A DNA stretch of 64,000 nucleotides from Phenylobacterium soli (GTDB lineage Bacteria; Pseudomonadota; Alphaproteobacteria; Caulobacterales; Caulobacteraceae): assembly GCF_003254475.1 (NCBI RefSeq), contig NZ_QFYQ01000001.1, positions 2,170,001 through 2,234,000 on the forward strand, given 5' to 3'. This document shows positions 1 through 10,448 of the stretch, piece after piece (the stretch's first letter is position 1; each line of letters starts with the position of its first letter). The notes under the pieces were generated by a model. The model saw nothing but the letters and a program-made list of their open reading frames with translations, did not search any database and had not been told where the DNA came from. The position numbers and the translations under genes were made by a program.

Positions 1-2018
1 GGCATCCCGACGGCCTCTTCGAGGGGGCGGCCGCCGAAATGCTCGGGTGCGCCTACGTGCTCGAGGCCGAGCGCGGGAGCGACCGCTGGTCCATCGAGGA
101 TGCCTACCGCTTCGGGCCGCTTCTCGGCCCGACGGACGACCACCTCCTCGTGGAGGGCTCCCATCGCCGGCTGTGGGAGAGGCTCGGCGCACATCCCGTG
201 AGCCACGACGGCGTCGAAGGCGTCCGTTTCGCCGTCTGGGCGCCGAACGCCTCGCGCGTCTCGGTGGTCGGCGACTTCAACCAGTGGGATGGACGCCGCG
301 CCCCGATGCGCAAGCGCCTCGACAGCGGGGTCTGGGAGATCTTCCTGCCCGGTGTCGCCGAAGGCGCGCGCTACAAGTTCGAGATCCTCGACGCCGCCGG
401 CGACCTTCTGCCCCTCAAGGCCGATCCGTTCGGCTTCTCCGCCGAGCTGCGTCCGGCCACCGCTTCGGTAGTGGCGCGTGTCGATGATTTTCAGTGGACC
501 GATGCGGCCTACCTCGCGGCCCGCAGCCAGGGCGCTGCGCATCGCAAGCCGATCTCGATCTACGAGGCCCACCTCGGCTCCTGGCGGCGGAACGAGGAGG
601 GCGGCTTCCTGAGCTACGACGAGCTCGCCGCCACCCTGATCCCCTATGCCGCCGGGCTCGGCTACACCCACATCGAGCTGTTGCCGATCTCGGAGCATCC
701 GCTCGACGCCTCGTGGGGGTATCAGCCGGTTGGCCTGTTCGCGCCGACGCGCCGCTTCGGCGATCCGGCCGGCTTTGCGCGCTTCGTCGACGCCGCCCAT
801 GCGGCGGGTCTTGGCGTGATCCTTGACTGGCCCGCGGCCCACTTCCCGGTGGACGCCCACGGTCTCTACCGCTTCGACGGGACGCCGCTCTACGAGGACG
901 CCGACGAACGCCGTGGCTTTCACCCCGACTGGAACACGGCGATCTTCGACTTCGGCCGACGTGAGGTGGCCAACGTCCTGATCGCCAACGCCCTCTACTG
1001 GCTGGAGGTCTTCCACGTGGACGGCCTGCGCGTCGACGCGGTCGCCTCCATGCTGCACCTCGACTATTCCCGCCAGCCGGGAGAATGGGCGCCCAACGTC
1101 CACGGCGGGCGGGAGAATCTCGAGGCCGAAGCCTTCCTCAAGGCGCTGAACACCGCCGTCTACGCCGCCCACCCCGACGTCCTGATGATCGCCGAGGAGT
1201 CCACCACCTGGCCCGGCGTCTCACGCCCGGTTCACCAGGGCGGGCTGGGTTTCGGCTTCAAGTGGAACATGGGGTGGATGAACGACACCCTCCGCTACAT
1301 CTCGCGCGAGCCGGTGCATCGCCGGCACCATCATCGCGAGCTGACCTTCGGCCTGCTCTACGCCTTCACCGAGACCTTCATCCTGCCGCTGTCCCATGAC
1401 GAGGTGGTGCATGGCAAAGGCTCGATCCTCGGCCGCATGCCCGGCGACGACTGGCGCCGCTTCGCCGGCCTGCGCGCCTACTACGGTTTCATGTGGGGCT
1501 ATCCCGGCAAGAAGCTGCTGTTCATGGGTCAGGAGTTCGGCCAGTGGGCCGAGTGGAACTTCGACGGCGAGCTCGACTGGAATCTCCTGCAGTACGCCCC
1601 GCACCAGGGCGTCCGGCGCGCCGTGGCCGACCTGAACCGGCTCTATCGTGAGACGGCCGCCCTGCACGTGGGCGACGCCGAGCCCGAGGGCTTCCGCTGG
1701 CTCGTCGTCGACGACGAGGCGCAGTCCGTGGCCGCCTGGCTGCGCCGTGGCGACAGCCGCGATCCCCCCGTCGCGGTGGTCTGCAACTTCACGCCCGTGA
1801 CCCGCGGCCGCTACCGGATCGGCCTGCCCCATGCGGGCGTTTGGCGCGAGGTATTCAATTCCGACGCCGCGGAATATGGCGGCTCCGGTCACGGCAACCT
1901 CGGGTCGGTGGTGGCCATCGACGAGCCGTCCCACGGTTTCCCGGCGAGCGCGGACATCGAGCTTCCGCCGCTGGCGACGGTCTACTTCCAGTATGCGCCC
2001 GACGGCGCGGCGACTTAG
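1..2018 (+). CDS. glgB: 1,4-alpha-glucan branching enzyme GlgB (5' partial)
   Basis: Transfers alpha-1,4 chains to alpha-1,6 positions to make branch points in glycogen (GH13, cytoplasm). The frame is open from base 3, so the true start lies before the window; the ATG at 39 is internal, because the residues before it ([12 protein letters not shown]) continue the N-terminal domain. About 671 residues are visible, against roughly 730 for the family. Visible marks are the AYRFGPLLG motif, a CBM48-like domain with FAVWAPNA, and the GH13 core. The catalytic residues are the nucleophile Asp in LRVDAV (codon 1035-1037), the acid/base Glu in MIAEEST (1194-1196) and the stabilising Asp in LSHDEVVHG (1398-1400). 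The last ~100 residues form the all-beta C domain. First visible gene of the glg operon; glgC follows 24 nt later. Confidence 0.96.
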   Translation, partial: HPDGLFEGAAAEMLGCAYVLEAERGSDRWSIEDAYRFGPLLGPTDDHLLVEGSHRRLWERLGAHPVSHDGVEGVRFAVWAPNASRVSVVGDFNQWDGRRAPMRKRLDSGVWEIFLPGVAEGARYKFEILDAAGDLLPLKADPFGFSAELRPATASVVARVDDFQWTDAAYLAARSQGAAHRKPISIYEAHLGSWRRNEEGGFLSYDELAATLIPYAAGLGYTHIELLPISEHPLDASWGYQPVGLFAPTRRFGDPAGFARFVDAAHAAGLGVILDWPAAHFPVDAHGLYRFDGTPLYEDADERRGFHPDWNTAIFDFGRREVANVLIANALYWLEVFHVDGLRVDAVASMLHLDYSRQPGEWAPNVHGGRENLEAEAFLKALNTAVYAAHPDVLMIAEESTTWPGVSRPVHQGGLGFGFKWNMGWMNDTLRYISREPVHRRHHHRELTFGLLYAFTETFILPLSHDEVVHGKGSILGRMPGDDWRRFAGLRAYYGFMWGYPGKKLLFMGQEFGQWAEWNFDGELDWNLLQYAPHQGVRRAVADLNRLYRETAALHVGDAEPEGFRWLVVDDEAQSVAAWLRRGDSRDPPVAVVCNFTPVTRGRYRIGLPHAGVWREVFNSDAAEYGGSGHGNLGSVVAIDEPSHGFPASADIELPPLATVYFQYAPDGAAT

Positions 2019-2042
2019 AACAAGAGGGCGAGGGACACAGGC

Positions 2043-3311
2043 ATGAACGGCTCCCCAACCGTGAGCTCGACGCTGTCGCGCCAGGCGATGGCCTATGTGC
2101 TGGCCGGGGGCCGGGGCACGCGGCTGATGGAGATGACCGAGGTGCGGGCCAAGCCCGCGGTCTACTTCGGCGGCAAGTTCAGAATCATCGATTTCGCGCT
2201 CTCCAACGCGCTGAACTCCGGCATTCGCCGCATCGCGGTGGCCACGCAGTACCGGGCCCACAGTCTCATCCGGCACATGCAGCGCGGCTGGAACTTCTTC
2301 CGGCCCGAGCGCAACGAGACCTTCGACATTCTGCCGGCCAGCCAGCGGATCACCGATCAGTGGTACCAGGGGACGGCCGACGCGGTGCACCAGAACTGCG
2401 ACATCCTGCTGGACTACGACACCCGCTTCATCGTCATCCTCGCCGGCGACCACGTCTACAAGATGGACTACGAGCTCATGCTCCAGCAGCACGTGGAGCA
2501 GGGCGCCGACGTGACCGTGGGTTGCCTGGAGGTCCCGCGCATGGATGCCACCGGCTTCGGCGTCATGGCCGTCGACGAGCACGACCGCATCATCGATTTC
2601 GTGGAGAAGCCGGCGGATCCGCCGGCCATGCCGGGGCGGCCCGACATGGCCCTGGCCAGCATGGGCATCTACGTCTTCAACACCGAGTTCCTGGTCGATG
2701 TCCTGGCGCGCGACGCCGACGATCCGAACTCCAGCCACGACTTCGGCAAGGACATCATCCCGCGCCTGGTGCGCGAGGCGAAGGCCGTGGCGCATCCCTT
2801 CAGCCGCTCGGCCATCCGGCCCTCGCCCGAAGCCCAGCCCTATTGGCGCGACGTCGGCACCATCGACAGCTATTTCGCCGCCAACCTCGACCTGACGGAG
2901 GTGATCCCGGACCTCGACCTCTACGACCACTCGTGGCCGATCTGGACCTATAGCGAGATGAACGCTCCGGCGAAGTTCGTGCATGACGAAGACGGCCGCC
3001 GCGGCGGCGCCACTTCGTCGCTGGTCGCGGGCGGCTGCGTGATCTCCGGCTCGACCATCTGGCGTTCGCTGCTGTTCAGCCGGGTGCGGATCAACTCCTA
3101 CTCCACCGTCGAGCTCGGGGTCATCATGCCCGACGTGACGATCGGTCGGCACGTGCGCCTGCGCAACGTTATCGTCGACCGCGGGGTGCACATCCCCGAC
3201 GGACTGGTGGTCGGCGAGGACCTCGAACTCGACGCCACCCGCTTCCGCCGCAGCGAAGGCGGCGTCTGCCTGATCACGCAGAAGATGATCGACAGGCTCG
3301 CCAACTCGTGA
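2043..3311 (+). CDS. glgC: Glucose-1-phosphate adenylyltransferase GlgC
   Basis: Makes ADP-glucose from glucose-1-phosphate and ATP, the committed step of bacterial glycogen synthesis. The 422 residues match the family length. The N-terminal nucleotide-binding motif AGGRGTRL is at residues 21-28, followed by the typical stretch with [15 protein letters not shown]. The second half holds the substrate region with VEKPADPP and a C-terminal left-handed beta-helix ([17 protein letters not shown]). A purine-rich GAGGGCGAGGG ribosome site precedes the ATG. The stop overlaps the GTG start of glgA by 4 nt, implying translational coupling. The family is usually allosterically controlled by glycolytic intermediates; nothing in the sequence alone shows which effector applies here. 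Confidence 0.97.
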   Translation: MNGSPTVSSTLSRQAMAYVLAGGRGTRLMEMTEVRAKPAVYFGGKFRIIDFALSNALNSGIRRIAVATQYRAHSLIRHMQRGWNFFRPERNETFDILPASQRITDQWYQGTADAVHQNCDILLDYDTRFIVILAGDHVYKMDYELMLQQHVEQGADVTVGCLEVPRMDATGFGVMAVDEHDRIIDFVEKPADPPAMPGRPDMALASMGIYVFNTEFLVDVLARDADDPNSSHDFGKDIIPRLVREAKAVAHPFSRSAIRPSPEAQPYWRDVGTIDSYFAANLDLTEVIPDLDLYDHSWPIWTYSEMNAPAKFVHDEDGRRGGATSSLVAGGCVISGSTIWRSLLFSRVRINSYSTVELGVIMPDVTIGRHVRLRNVIVDRGVHIPDGLVVGEDLELDATRFRRSEGGVCLITQKMIDRLANS

Positions 3312-4765
3312 GCCGGCTCGAGGTTCTCGCCGTCGCATCCGAGGTCTTCCCGCTCGTCAAGACGGGCGGCCTGGCCGATGTGGTGGGGGCGCTGCCCAAG
3401 GCCCTGGCCCGCGAGGAGGTTCGCCTGCGAACCCTGGTCCCTGGCTATCGCCCCGTGCTTGCCGGCCTCGAAGGGCGAAAGGTCATCAGGCGCTTCGACG
3501 ACTGGTTCGGCGGACCGGCCGAGCTTCTCTCCGGCGAGGCGGATGGGCTGCCGCTCTTCGTGCTCGACGCCCCGCACCTCTACGACCGCGACGGCGGGCC
3601 CTACGCCGACGCGCAGGGCCGCGACTTCGGGGACAATGCGATCCGCTTCGCCGCCCTGGCCCGGATGGGGGCGAACATCGCCCAGGGTTGTGCGCCGCGC
3701 TATCGACCCGCGGTCGTCCAGACCCACGACTGGCAGGCCGGCCTGACGGCGGCCTATCTGCACTTCGACGGCGGTCCGCGCCCCGGCGTGGTCTGCACCA
3801 TCCACAACCTGGCCTTCCAGGGCCAGTTCGACCGCGCCCTCCTGGGGCGGCTGGGCCTTGGACCTGAGGCCTTCACCCCCGATGGCGTCGAGTACTACGG
3901 CGACATTGGCTTCCTCAAGGCAGGCGTCCGGCTTGCCGATCGCATCACCACCGTCTCGCCCACCTACGCCGCCGAGATCTGCACCCCGCAAGGCGGCATG
4001 GGAATGGATGGTCTCCTGCGCGGCCGCGCGGACCGGCTGAGTGGCATCGTCAATGGCGTCGACACCGACGTCTGGGACCCGGCCGCAGATCCGCTGATCG
4101 CCGCCCCGTTCAGCGCCACCGATCTTGCCGGCCGCGCCGCCGACAAGGCCGCCCTCCAGGAGCGGCTGCACCTCGATTGCGATCCCGGCGCGCCCTTGTT
4201 CGGCGTGGTGAGCCGGCTGAGCTGGCAGAAGGGCGTCGACCTGCTGGCCCAGGCCTTGCCGACTCTGATCGCGCACGGCGGGCAGCTCGCGCTGCTCGGT
4301 TCCGGCGATGCAGCGCTCGAAGGCGAGCTCCTCCATGCCGCCCGTACCCATCCGGGCCGCATCGCCTGCGTGCTGGGCTACGACGAAGCCCTCGCCCACC
4401 AGATCCAGGCCGGGGCCGACGCCATCCTCGTGCCGTCGCGGTTCGAGCCCTGCGGCCTCACCCAACTCTGCGCCATGCGCTATGGCGCCGTGCCGGTGGT
4501 CGCCCGCGTCGGCGGACTGGCCGATACGGTGATCGACGCCGCCCCCATGGCGCTGGCGTCGGGGGCGGCGACGGGCGTGCAGTTCGCCCCCGTCGAGGTG
4601 GCGGCTCTGGAGATCGCCCTTCGCCGGACGATCGCCCTCTATCGCGATCGGCCCGCCTGGAGCCGGCTCCAGGCGCAGGGACTGCAGACCGACGTGTCCT
4701 GGGCGCGACCCGCGAAGCTCTACGCCGAGCTGTTCGCGGATCTGGTCCGCGAGCGCGGGGGCTAG
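3308..4765 (+). CDS. glgA: Glycogen synthase GlgA (GT5)
   Basis: Extends alpha-1,4-glucan chains from ADP-glucose. The 485 residues match the family. The ADP-glucose-binding KTGGL motif is at residues 18-22, directly after the first beta strand. The C-terminal Rossmann domain carries the GT-B signature [18 protein letters not shown] with the conserved Glu and Cys. The start is GTG at 3308, forming GTGA with the glgC stop; no ATG gives a better N terminus, and [20 protein letters not shown] fits the family start. The fused glgX-malQ gene begins 4 nt after the stop. Confidence 0.97.
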   Translation: MSRLEVLAVASEVFPLVKTGGLADVVGALPKALAREEVRLRTLVPGYRPVLAGLEGRKVIRRFDDWFGGPAELLSGEADGLPLFVLDAPHLYDRDGGPYADAQGRDFGDNAIRFAALARMGANIAQGCAPRYRPAVVQTHDWQAGLTAAYLHFDGGPRPGVVCTIHNLAFQGQFDRALLGRLGLGPEAFTPDGVEYYGDIGFLKAGVRLADRITTVSPTYAAEICTPQGGMGMDGLLRGRADRLSGIVNGVDTDVWDPAADPLIAAPFSATDLAGRAADKAALQERLHLDCDPGAPLFGVVSRLSWQKGVDLLAQALPTLIAHGGQLALLGSGDAALEGELLHAARTHPGRIACVLGYDEALAHQIQAGADAILVPSRFEPCGLTQLCAMRYGAVPVVARVGGLADTVIDAAPMALASGAATGVQFAPVEVAALEIALRRTIALYRDRPAWSRLQAQGLQTDVSWARPAKLYAELFADLVRERGG

Positions 4766-4769
4766 CACC

Positions 4770-7700
4770 ATGACCGTCGGGCGGATGAGCACGGGATCGC
4801 CGGAGCCGCTCGGGGTGACGCTGACCGACGAAGGCGTGAACATCGCCGTCGTTTCCGGTACGGCGACGGCCATCGACTTCTGCCTCTTCGATGGCGCGGG
4901 CGGTGAACAGCGTTTCCGCTTGCCGGGGCGGACGGGCGAGGTCTTCCACGGCCATCTGTCCAGCGTCGGCGAAGGGGCTCGGTATGGCCTGCGGGCCCAC
5001 GGTCCCTGGGATCCGGCGAACGGCCTCCGCTTCGATCCATCCAAGCTGCTCATCGACCCGCACGCGGTCGCCCTGGACGGTCCAATCCGCCTGCACCGGA
5101 CGCACCTGGCCCCGGCGGGCGAGGGCGTTGACAGCGGTCCGCACGTCCCCAAGGCCATCGTCATGCGGGATGCGCCGGCCGCGGCGCCGCCGATCTCCGT
5201 GCCGTGGGACCGGACCGTGATCTACGAGGCCCACGTCCGCGGGCTGACGCGGCTTCATCCGCTGGTCCCCGACGGGCAGCGGGGAACTTTCGCGGGGCTT
5301 TCCCACCCGGCCGTCATCGACCACCTGAAGCTCCTGGGCGTCACCACCCTGGAGCTGTTGCCGGTCGCGGCCTGGGCAGACGAGCCGCGCCTGCAGGCGC
5401 TCGGCCTCACCAACTACTGGGGCTACAACCCGGTGGCCTTCTGCGCTCCCGATCCGCGCCTTGCGCCCGGCGGCTGGCCCGAGGTCCGCGCGGCCACCGA
5501 GGCCCTGGCCGCAGCGGGAATCGAGGTGATCCTCGATGTGGTGTTCAATCACACGGGCGAGGGCGATGCGCTGGGGCCGACGCTCTCGCTGCGCGGCCTC
5601 GACAACCGCGGCTACTACCGCCTCGATCCGTCCGACCCGGCCGCCTATCTGAACGACGCCGGCACGGGCAACACCCTGCGCTGCGAGGCCCCTCAGACCG
5701 TGCGTCTGGTCCTCGACGCGCTTCGCACCTGGGTCCGGCGGGGCGGCCTTGCGGGCTTTCGGTTCGACCTCGCCACCGTCCTCGGTCGCCGCCGCGACGG
5801 GTTCGACCCCGAAGCGCCCCTGCTCACGGCCATCCTCCAGGATCCGGAGCTGCGGGGCCTGAAGCTGATCGCCGAGCCCTGGGATATCGGGCCCGGCGGC
5901 TATCAGCTCGGCCGCTTTCCCGCGGCCTTCGCCGAGTGGAACGATCGCTATCGGGAGACGGTCCGTCGCTTCTGGCGCGGGCGCGGCGCCACTCTCGGCG
6001 AGCTCGCCACCCGACTGGCCGGTTCGGAAGACGTCTTCGCCGCCCGCGGCCGCCCCTCGCGCAGCCTCAACTATGTCACCGCCCACGACGGCTTCACCCT
6101 GGCCGACCTCGTCAGCTACGCGTCCAAGCACAATCTCGCGAACGGCGAAGACAATCGCGACGGCTCCGATCACGAGGGGTCGTGGAACGGGGGGCACGAG
6201 GGACCGAGCGGGGATCCCGATCTGAGGGCGCGTCGCCTCGCCGACCAGCGGGCGCTGCTGGCGACGCTCCTCGTCTCGCGCGGCACGCCGATGCTGCAGA
6301 TGGGGGCCGAACTCGGCCACAGCCAGGGTGGGAACAACAACGCCTACTGCCAGGACAACGAGACGAGCTGGGTCGACTGGCGCTCGGCGGATCTCGAGCT
6401 GGCCGGCTATGTCGGCCGGCTCATCGACCTGCGCCAGCGCCACCCGAGCCTGTCCGCCGACGCCTTTCTTCACGGAGAGGCCCGGGACGGCCCCCTTCCG
6501 GACGTCGCGTGGTCCGACGCGGAAGGCGCACCGCTGGACGCTGCGGGCTGGGAGGCTCCCGAAGCCGAAACCCTGGTGGTGGCGCTCGCGCGCTACGCGC
6601 CAGGGCCTGACCCCGATCGGGTCACCGTCGTCATCCATCGTGGCGAGGGCGAACGCGTGGTTCGCGTTCCACACGCCCGCGACGGCCATGCCTGGCGCAT
6701 CGCGAGCGACAGCGCCGATCCGGCACGCGCAGAGACGATTGGCGATCGGCAGGTCGTGGTGGCGGCGCGCTCCGTCGTGCTCCTCGAGGAGACGGCCGCG
6801 CGCCGCCGGCGTGCGTCGGCGGACGACGCGGTCGTGGCTCAGGTGGCGTCGGCGGCGGGCATCGCCTCGGTGTGGCAGGGGCTCGACGGCGTGGCGCGAC
6901 AAGTCACGCCGCAGAGCCAGAGGGCCCTGCTCGCAGCCATGGGCTTTGCGGCGGACACGCCGGACCTCGCCTGGGACAGTCTCTGGCGGCTGGAGGCGCC
7001 ACGCCGAGCCATTCTGCCGGCTTGTGTCGTTCGCCGCGCGGATGAACCTGTTGTCGTGCCGGTGCGCGCGGCCGATCCCTGGCTGCTCGTCACCGACGAG
7101 GCGGGCGGCTCCTGGCACGTGCAGGCGCGCGACGGTGTCGCTCATTTAGGTCTGCTGGCGGCGGGGCGGTATGGGTTGAGATCGGGCGGTGCGGCGGGCC
7201 GTCTCATCGTGGTCCCGACGAGCGCATTCGAACCTGCTTCGCTCGCCTACGGCGAGCGCCTCTTCGGCTTGTCGGCGCAGCTCTATGCGGTCCCGGAGCC
7301 TGGGCGGTCCATCGGCGATCTCGCCACCCTGCGTGCGCTCGGGCGGGCCGCGGCGGGGGAGGGCGCGAACCTGCTCGCCATCAATCCCCTGCACGCGCTC
7401 TTCGCCGACGATCGCACCCGGGTGAGCCCCTACCACCCGTCCGATCGCCGCTTCATCGATCCGCTCTACATCGACGTCGGTCCTGTGGCCGGCGCGCAGG
7501 CGGAGGCGCTGATCGACTACGCGGCGGTGTGGACATCGAAGGCCGCGGCCCTGCAGGCGCTGCCGCCGCTCACGCCGCCGGAGGCGCAGGCGTTTGACGC
7601 CTTTCAGGGTGAGCGGGGCCCGGCGCTACGCCAGTTTGCGCTGTTCCAGACAATTGCGGAACAGCACCCCGGCCAACCCTGGGCGACGTGGCCAGAGGGG

Positions 7701-8849
7701 CTCCGCTCTCCCTCGGGGGCGGAGGTGGACTCCTTCGCCCGCGCCCACGCGGACCGCATCGCCTTTCACGAGCAGCTCCAATGGCGCTGCGACGCCCAGC
7801 TGGCCGCCGCCGCGATAGAGGCGCCGGGCCTGGGCCTGTGCCGGGACCTCGCGGTCGGCGCCGCCGCCGATGGCGCGGAGGTCTGGTCGGGCCAGGAGCG
7901 GTTCGCCCTGGCCGCCTCGGTCGGCGCGCCACCCGACGCGTTCGCGCCCCACGGCCAGGTCTGGGCTCTGCCGCCGCCGATCCCCCACCGGTGGACGGCG
8001 GAAGGCTACGAAGGCTTTGCCGATCTGCTGCGGGCCAATATGCGTCACGCCGGCGCGCTCCGCATCGACCACGTGCTCGGCCTGAGGCGTCTCTTTTGGG
8101 TTCCGGAGGGCGCGGAGGGGGCGGATGGGGCCTATGTGAGCTATCCCTTCGAAGACCTCCTGGGCGTCCTCGCCCTGGAGAGCGCCCGCGCCGAATGTCT
8201 CGTGGTCGGCGAGGATCTCGGGACTGTGCCGGACGGGCTGCAGCATGCGCTGAGTGCGGCGAAGGTCTACGGCTACAGCGTCATGCGCTTCGAGCGCGAA
8301 GGGCAGGCGTTCCGCGTCCCGGTCGACTATCGGCCGAAGGCCTTGGCCTGCGCCACGACCCACGACCTGCCGCCGCTCGCGGCCTGGTGGTCCGGCGAGG
8401 ATCTCGCCGAGCGCCTCGCGCTGGGCCTGCTGCCGGCGGCGGGGCTGGACGAAGCGCGCGCCGAGCGCCGCTCGGACAAGGCGGCGCTGTTGGCGGCTCT
8501 GGTTGAGGCGGGTGAGGCCGGCGACTGGTCAGCCGACAGCGCCTGGGAGCCTCCGCTGGCCGCCGCGATCCACGGCTTCCTGGCCGCCTCGGAGAGCCAG
8601 CTCGTCCTCGTGCAGCTCGAGGACCTGGCGGGCGACCATCTCTCGCAGAACGTGCCGGGCACCGATCGCGAGCGCCCCAACTGGCGACATAGGACGAGCC
8701 TGGGCCCGTCGGGCCTGGGAGGTCACGCCATCGCCCGCGCCGTCCTGGCGCGCATCAGGTCCCTGCGTCCCCCCGTTGATTTGCATCAACGCAGGTCGCC
8801 CGATTCCGACACCCATTTGAAAAGGACGAGCAGCCCGCCTCGCAAGTAA
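4770..8849 (+). CDS. glgX: GlgX-MalQ fusion: glycogen debranching enzyme plus 4-alpha-glucanotransferase
   Basis: A single 1359-residue frame joins two enzymes of glycogen breakdown. Residues 1 to about 655 are a GlgX-type GH13 isoamylase that removes limit-dextrin side chains. It has a CBM48-like start and catalytic Asp333 (GFRFDLATVLG), Glu369 (LIAEPWDIGPGGY) and Asp440 (VTAHDGFT). After a basic linker (about 670-680), the rest is a GH77 amylomaltase. That half has the MalQ N-terminal domain, SPYHPSDRRFIDPLY, nucleophile Asp1100 (LRIDHVLGLRR), acid/base Glu1148 (VVGEDLGTVP), Asp1199 (THDLPPLAAWW) and the late GH77 motif NVPGTDRERPNW. Both active sites look intact. The last ~25 residues after ARIRSLRP look non-family and contain a FixK-type box at DNA level. 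Start ATG 4770; ATG 4785 is an alternative. Confidence 0.93.
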   Translation: MTVGRMSTGSPEPLGVTLTDEGVNIAVVSGTATAIDFCLFDGAGGEQRFRLPGRTGEVFHGHLSSVGEGARYGLRAHGPWDPANGLRFDPSKLLIDPHAVALDGPIRLHRTHLAPAGEGVDSGPHVPKAIVMRDAPAAAPPISVPWDRTVIYEAHVRGLTRLHPLVPDGQRGTFAGLSHPAVIDHLKLLGVTTLELLPVAAWADEPRLQALGLTNYWGYNPVAFCAPDPRLAPGGWPEVRAATEALAAAGIEVILDVVFNHTGEGDALGPTLSLRGLDNRGYYRLDPSDPAAYLNDAGTGNTLRCEAPQTVRLVLDALRTWVRRGGLAGFRFDLATVLGRRRDGFDPEAPLLTAILQDPELRGLKLIAEPWDIGPGGYQLGRFPAAFAEWNDRYRETVRRFWRGRGATLGELATRLAGSEDVFAARGRPSRSLNYVTAHDGFTLADLVSYASKHNLANGEDNRDGSDHEGSWNGGHEGPSGDPDLRARRLADQRALLATLLVSRGTPMLQMGAELGHSQGGNNNAYCQDNETSWVDWRSADLELAGYVGRLIDLRQRHPSLSADAFLHGEARDGPLPDVAWSDAEGAPLDAAGWEAPEAETLVVALARYAPGPDPDRVTVVIHRGEGERVVRVPHARDGHAWRIASDSADPARAETIGDRQVVVAARSVVLLEETAARRRRASADDAVVAQVASAAGIASVWQGLDGVARQVTPQSQRALLAAMGFAADTPDLAWDSLWRLEAPRRAILPACVVRRADEPVVVPVRAADPWLLVTDEAGGSWHVQARDGVAHLGLLAAGRYGLRSGGAAGRLIVVPTSAFEPASLAYGERLFGLSAQLYAVPEPGRSIGDLATLRALGRAAAGEGANLLAINPLHALFADDRTRVSPYHPSDRRFIDPLYIDVGPVAGAQAEALIDYAAVWTSKAAALQALPPLTPPEAQAFDAFQGERGPALRQFALFQTIAEQHPGQPWATWPEGLRSPSGAEVDSFARAHADRIAFHEQLQWRCDAQLAAAAIEAPGLGLCRDLAVGAAADGAEVWSGQERFALAASVGAPPDAFAPHGQVWALPPPIPHRWTAEGYEGFADLLRANMRHAGALRIDHVLGLRRLFWVPEGAEGADGAYVSYPFEDLLGVLALESARAECLVVGEDLGTVPDGLQHALSAAKVYGYSVMRFEREGQAFRVPVDYRPKALACATTHDLPPLAAWWSGEDLAERLALGLLPAAGLDEARAERRSDKAALLAALVEAGEAGDWSADSAWEPPLAAAIHGFLAASESQLVLVQLEDLAGDHLSQNVPGTDRERPNWRHRTSLGPSGLGGHAIARAVLARIRSLRPPVDLHQRRSPDSDTHLKRTSSPPRK
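8776..8789 (+). promoter_or_regulatory. FixK/FNR-type box TTGAT-N4-ATCAA
   Basis: TTGATTTGCATCAA is a perfect match to the FNR/FixK/Anr palindrome. It lies inside the 3' end of the glgX-malQ frame, centred about 86 bp before the next start codon at 8869. A class II promoter (box at -41.5) would start transcription near 8824 and leave a 45-nt leader. Function is inferred. Confidence 0.6.
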
Positions 8850-8868
8850 CCTCGTTCACGGGAGAAGA

Positions 8869-9192
8869 ATGTCCGCCTTCGCTCCTTACCGCGGCGCCTA
8901 CGAGGCCGATGGACAGCGCTACGCCTGGCGCTGCTACGCGACGGCTCGCATCTACGAGGTGCGTCTCGCCGACCATCCCTTGCCACCGCCGCCCCACGGC
9001 AAGGCCTGGCTGACCGCCGCGCGACATCCCGGCGACGATCGGATGCACTGGCTGGTGGATGAGGGGATCGACCGCTTCTCCCAGATCCTATGCGCGGTGG
9101 AGGCGGCGGGACCGCGTGCTGACGCGCACCGCCATCCGGCCCATCGGCGGCGGCCCGCCCGTCCCGCCAACGGAGACTCCGCCTATGACTGA
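8869..9192 (+). CDS. Small hypothetical protein downstream of a FixK-type box
   Basis: A 107-residue protein of unknown function; I recognise no family. A GGGAGAAG ribosome site sits just before the ATG. The first ~75 residues look like real protein (YAWRCYATARIYEVRLADH, then GDDRMHWLVDEGIDRFSQIL). The last ~25 are rich in Arg, Pro and His and may be poorly conserved. The stop overlaps the start of the DUF2934 gene by 8 nt, so the two are probably co-translated. The FixK-type box at 8776-8789 suggests expression under low oxygen. Confidence 0.6.
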   Translation: MSAFAPYRGAYEADGQRYAWRCYATARIYEVRLADHPLPPPPHGKAWLTAARHPGDDRMHWLVDEGIDRFSQILCAVEAAGPRADAHRHPAHRRRPARPANGDSAYD

Positions 9193-9409
9193 ACCTGGCC
9201 AGAACTCCGCCCGCCCGCAGGCCGACGAGGTCGCGGCGCGCGCCTACCAGATCTGGGATCACGAGGGCCGCCCGGACGGTCACGACGTGGACCACTGGCT
9301 GCAGGCCCGAACAGGAGTTGCAGTCGGCGCGGGTGCGAAAGAAGCGCGCGCCCAAGGCCTGACGCAAACCGCTTCCAGGACGGGGCGCGCGCCCGAGGTT
9401 CCGGGTTAG
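9185..9409 (+). CDS. DUF2934 domain protein
   Basis: A 74-residue protein. The segment RAYQIWDHEGRPDGHDVDHW is a clear DUF2934 signature (short proteins or tails of unknown function, common in Proteobacteria). The ATG at 9185 is preceded by a GGAGA ribosome site and lies inside the end of the previous gene, in another frame. An upstream in-frame Met at 9059 was rejected because it lies deep inside that gene. It converges on the next gene with a 4-bp overlap of stop codons. Likely expressed from the FixK-type promoter at 8776. Confidence 0.8.
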   Translation: MTEPGQNSARPQADEVAARAYQIWDHEGRPDGHDVDHWLQARTGVAVGAGAKEARAQGLTQTASRTGRAPEVPG

Positions 9410-10377
9410 CCCTCGATCACCGCCCGAGCCGCTTCCATCACCACGTCGACGACCGCGTGCCAGTCTCCAGGGCGCGCCTGCCGAAACAGCCTGGCGCTCG
9501 GGTACCACGGGCTGTCGCTGCGCCCCGCCATCCAGCGCCAGTCCAGCCCCATCGCCGGCAGCAGCACGAAGACCGGCTTGCCCAGGGCGCCGGCCAGGTG
9601 GGCGGCGGACGTGTCGACGGCGATGACCAGATCCAGCCCCGCCACGATCTCGGCCGTCTCGGCCATGTCGCTTGCCCCGGTGGCCTCGGGCGAGAGATCG
9701 ATCGCGCCGGGCAGGGCAAGGAGGCGCTCCGCCTCCTCGGCGGGCAGTGAGCGGAAGCCGTCGAACCGGTGCTGCGGGTTGCCGCGGCTCGCCACTCCGA
9801 TCCTCGCGCCCGGTGTGCGCCGCGGGCCGGCGCGCAGATAGGGGGCCGTCGGCAGCGTCTCCAAGGTGACGCCGAGCTTTGCGGGCAGGGAAGCCGTCAG
9901 GACCCAGCAATCCGGGTCGGGAACATCCACCCTGCCCGCCATGCCGAACACCTGCACGTCCAGCGAGGCCTCGAACAGACGGGTCAGGCTCGCACGGCAC
10001 AGCAGGGTGACGTCGGCTCCGAGTTCCCGGAGCACCGGCACGAAGCGGGCGTACATGATCTGATCGCCCAGCCCCTGTTCGCCGATGACCAGCAGCCGCT
10101 TGCCGGCCACCGGCCCTCCCTGCCACTCCGGCTCCTCCAGCGGCGGACGCGGAGAGCCCAGGGCGACGGCCTCGAGCCGCCTTGCCTGCAGCGGCCAGGC
10201 TTCGGCGTAGCGTCCCTGTCCCAGCAGGGCCTGCGAGAGATATTGCTCGGCGTAGACGTCGTCGGGGGCGCGCTCCAGCAACGCGCGCATCAGCGTTTCG
10301 GCCTCCGCGAACCGGCCGGCGTATAGCAGGCGCTCGCCTTCGGCGCGGAGGTCGGCGGCGGGGTCGACGGATTCCAT
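9406..10377 (-). CDS. TPR protein with glycosyltransferase-9-like domain
   Basis: A 323-residue protein. Residues ~8-65 form TPR-type helical repeats (AEGERLLYAGRFAEAETLM, then AEQYLSQALLGQGRYAEAW). The remainder resembles the GT9/heptosyltransferase fold: KRLLVIGEQGLGDQIMYARF at ~93-112 is the family's glycine-rich first strand, and LVIAVDTSAAHLAGALGKPV is the nucleotide-sugar-side motif near the C terminus. Such TPR-GT9-like proteins are common in alphaproteobacteria; activity and acceptor are unknown. A GAAGG ribosome site precedes the ATG. It is divergent from the PAS gene, and the FixK-type box at 10449 lies between them, so regulation could in principle go both ways. Confidence 0.8.
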   Translation of the reverse strand: MESVDPAADLRAEGERLLYAGRFAEAETLMRALLERAPDDVYAEQYLSQALLGQGRYAEAWPLQARRLEAVALGSPRPPLEEPEWQGGPVAGKRLLVIGEQGLGDQIMYARFVPVLRELGADVTLLCRASLTRLFEASLDVQVFGMAGRVDVPDPDCWVLTASLPAKLGVTLETLPTAPYLRAGPRRTPGARIGVASRGNPQHRFDGFRSLPAEEAERLLALPGAIDLSPEATGASDMAETAEIVAGLDLVIAVDTSAAHLAGALGKPVFVLLPAMGLDWRWMAGRSDSPWYPSARLFRQARPGDWHAVVDVVMEAARAVIEG

Positions 10378-10448
10378 GCGCCTTCAATAGTCCGGGCCAG
10401 GCCGTGCGAAACCTCTCATCTCGTCGGCGCCATCCTTGGTCCCAGCGC

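Noticed and set aside
1221..3338. Long minus-strand open frame of about 705 codons opposite glgB and glgC
   Set aside because: It lies wholly over two well-supported genes and its translation is low-complexity Arg/His/Gly/Ala/Val sequence typical of antisense frames in GC-rich DNA.
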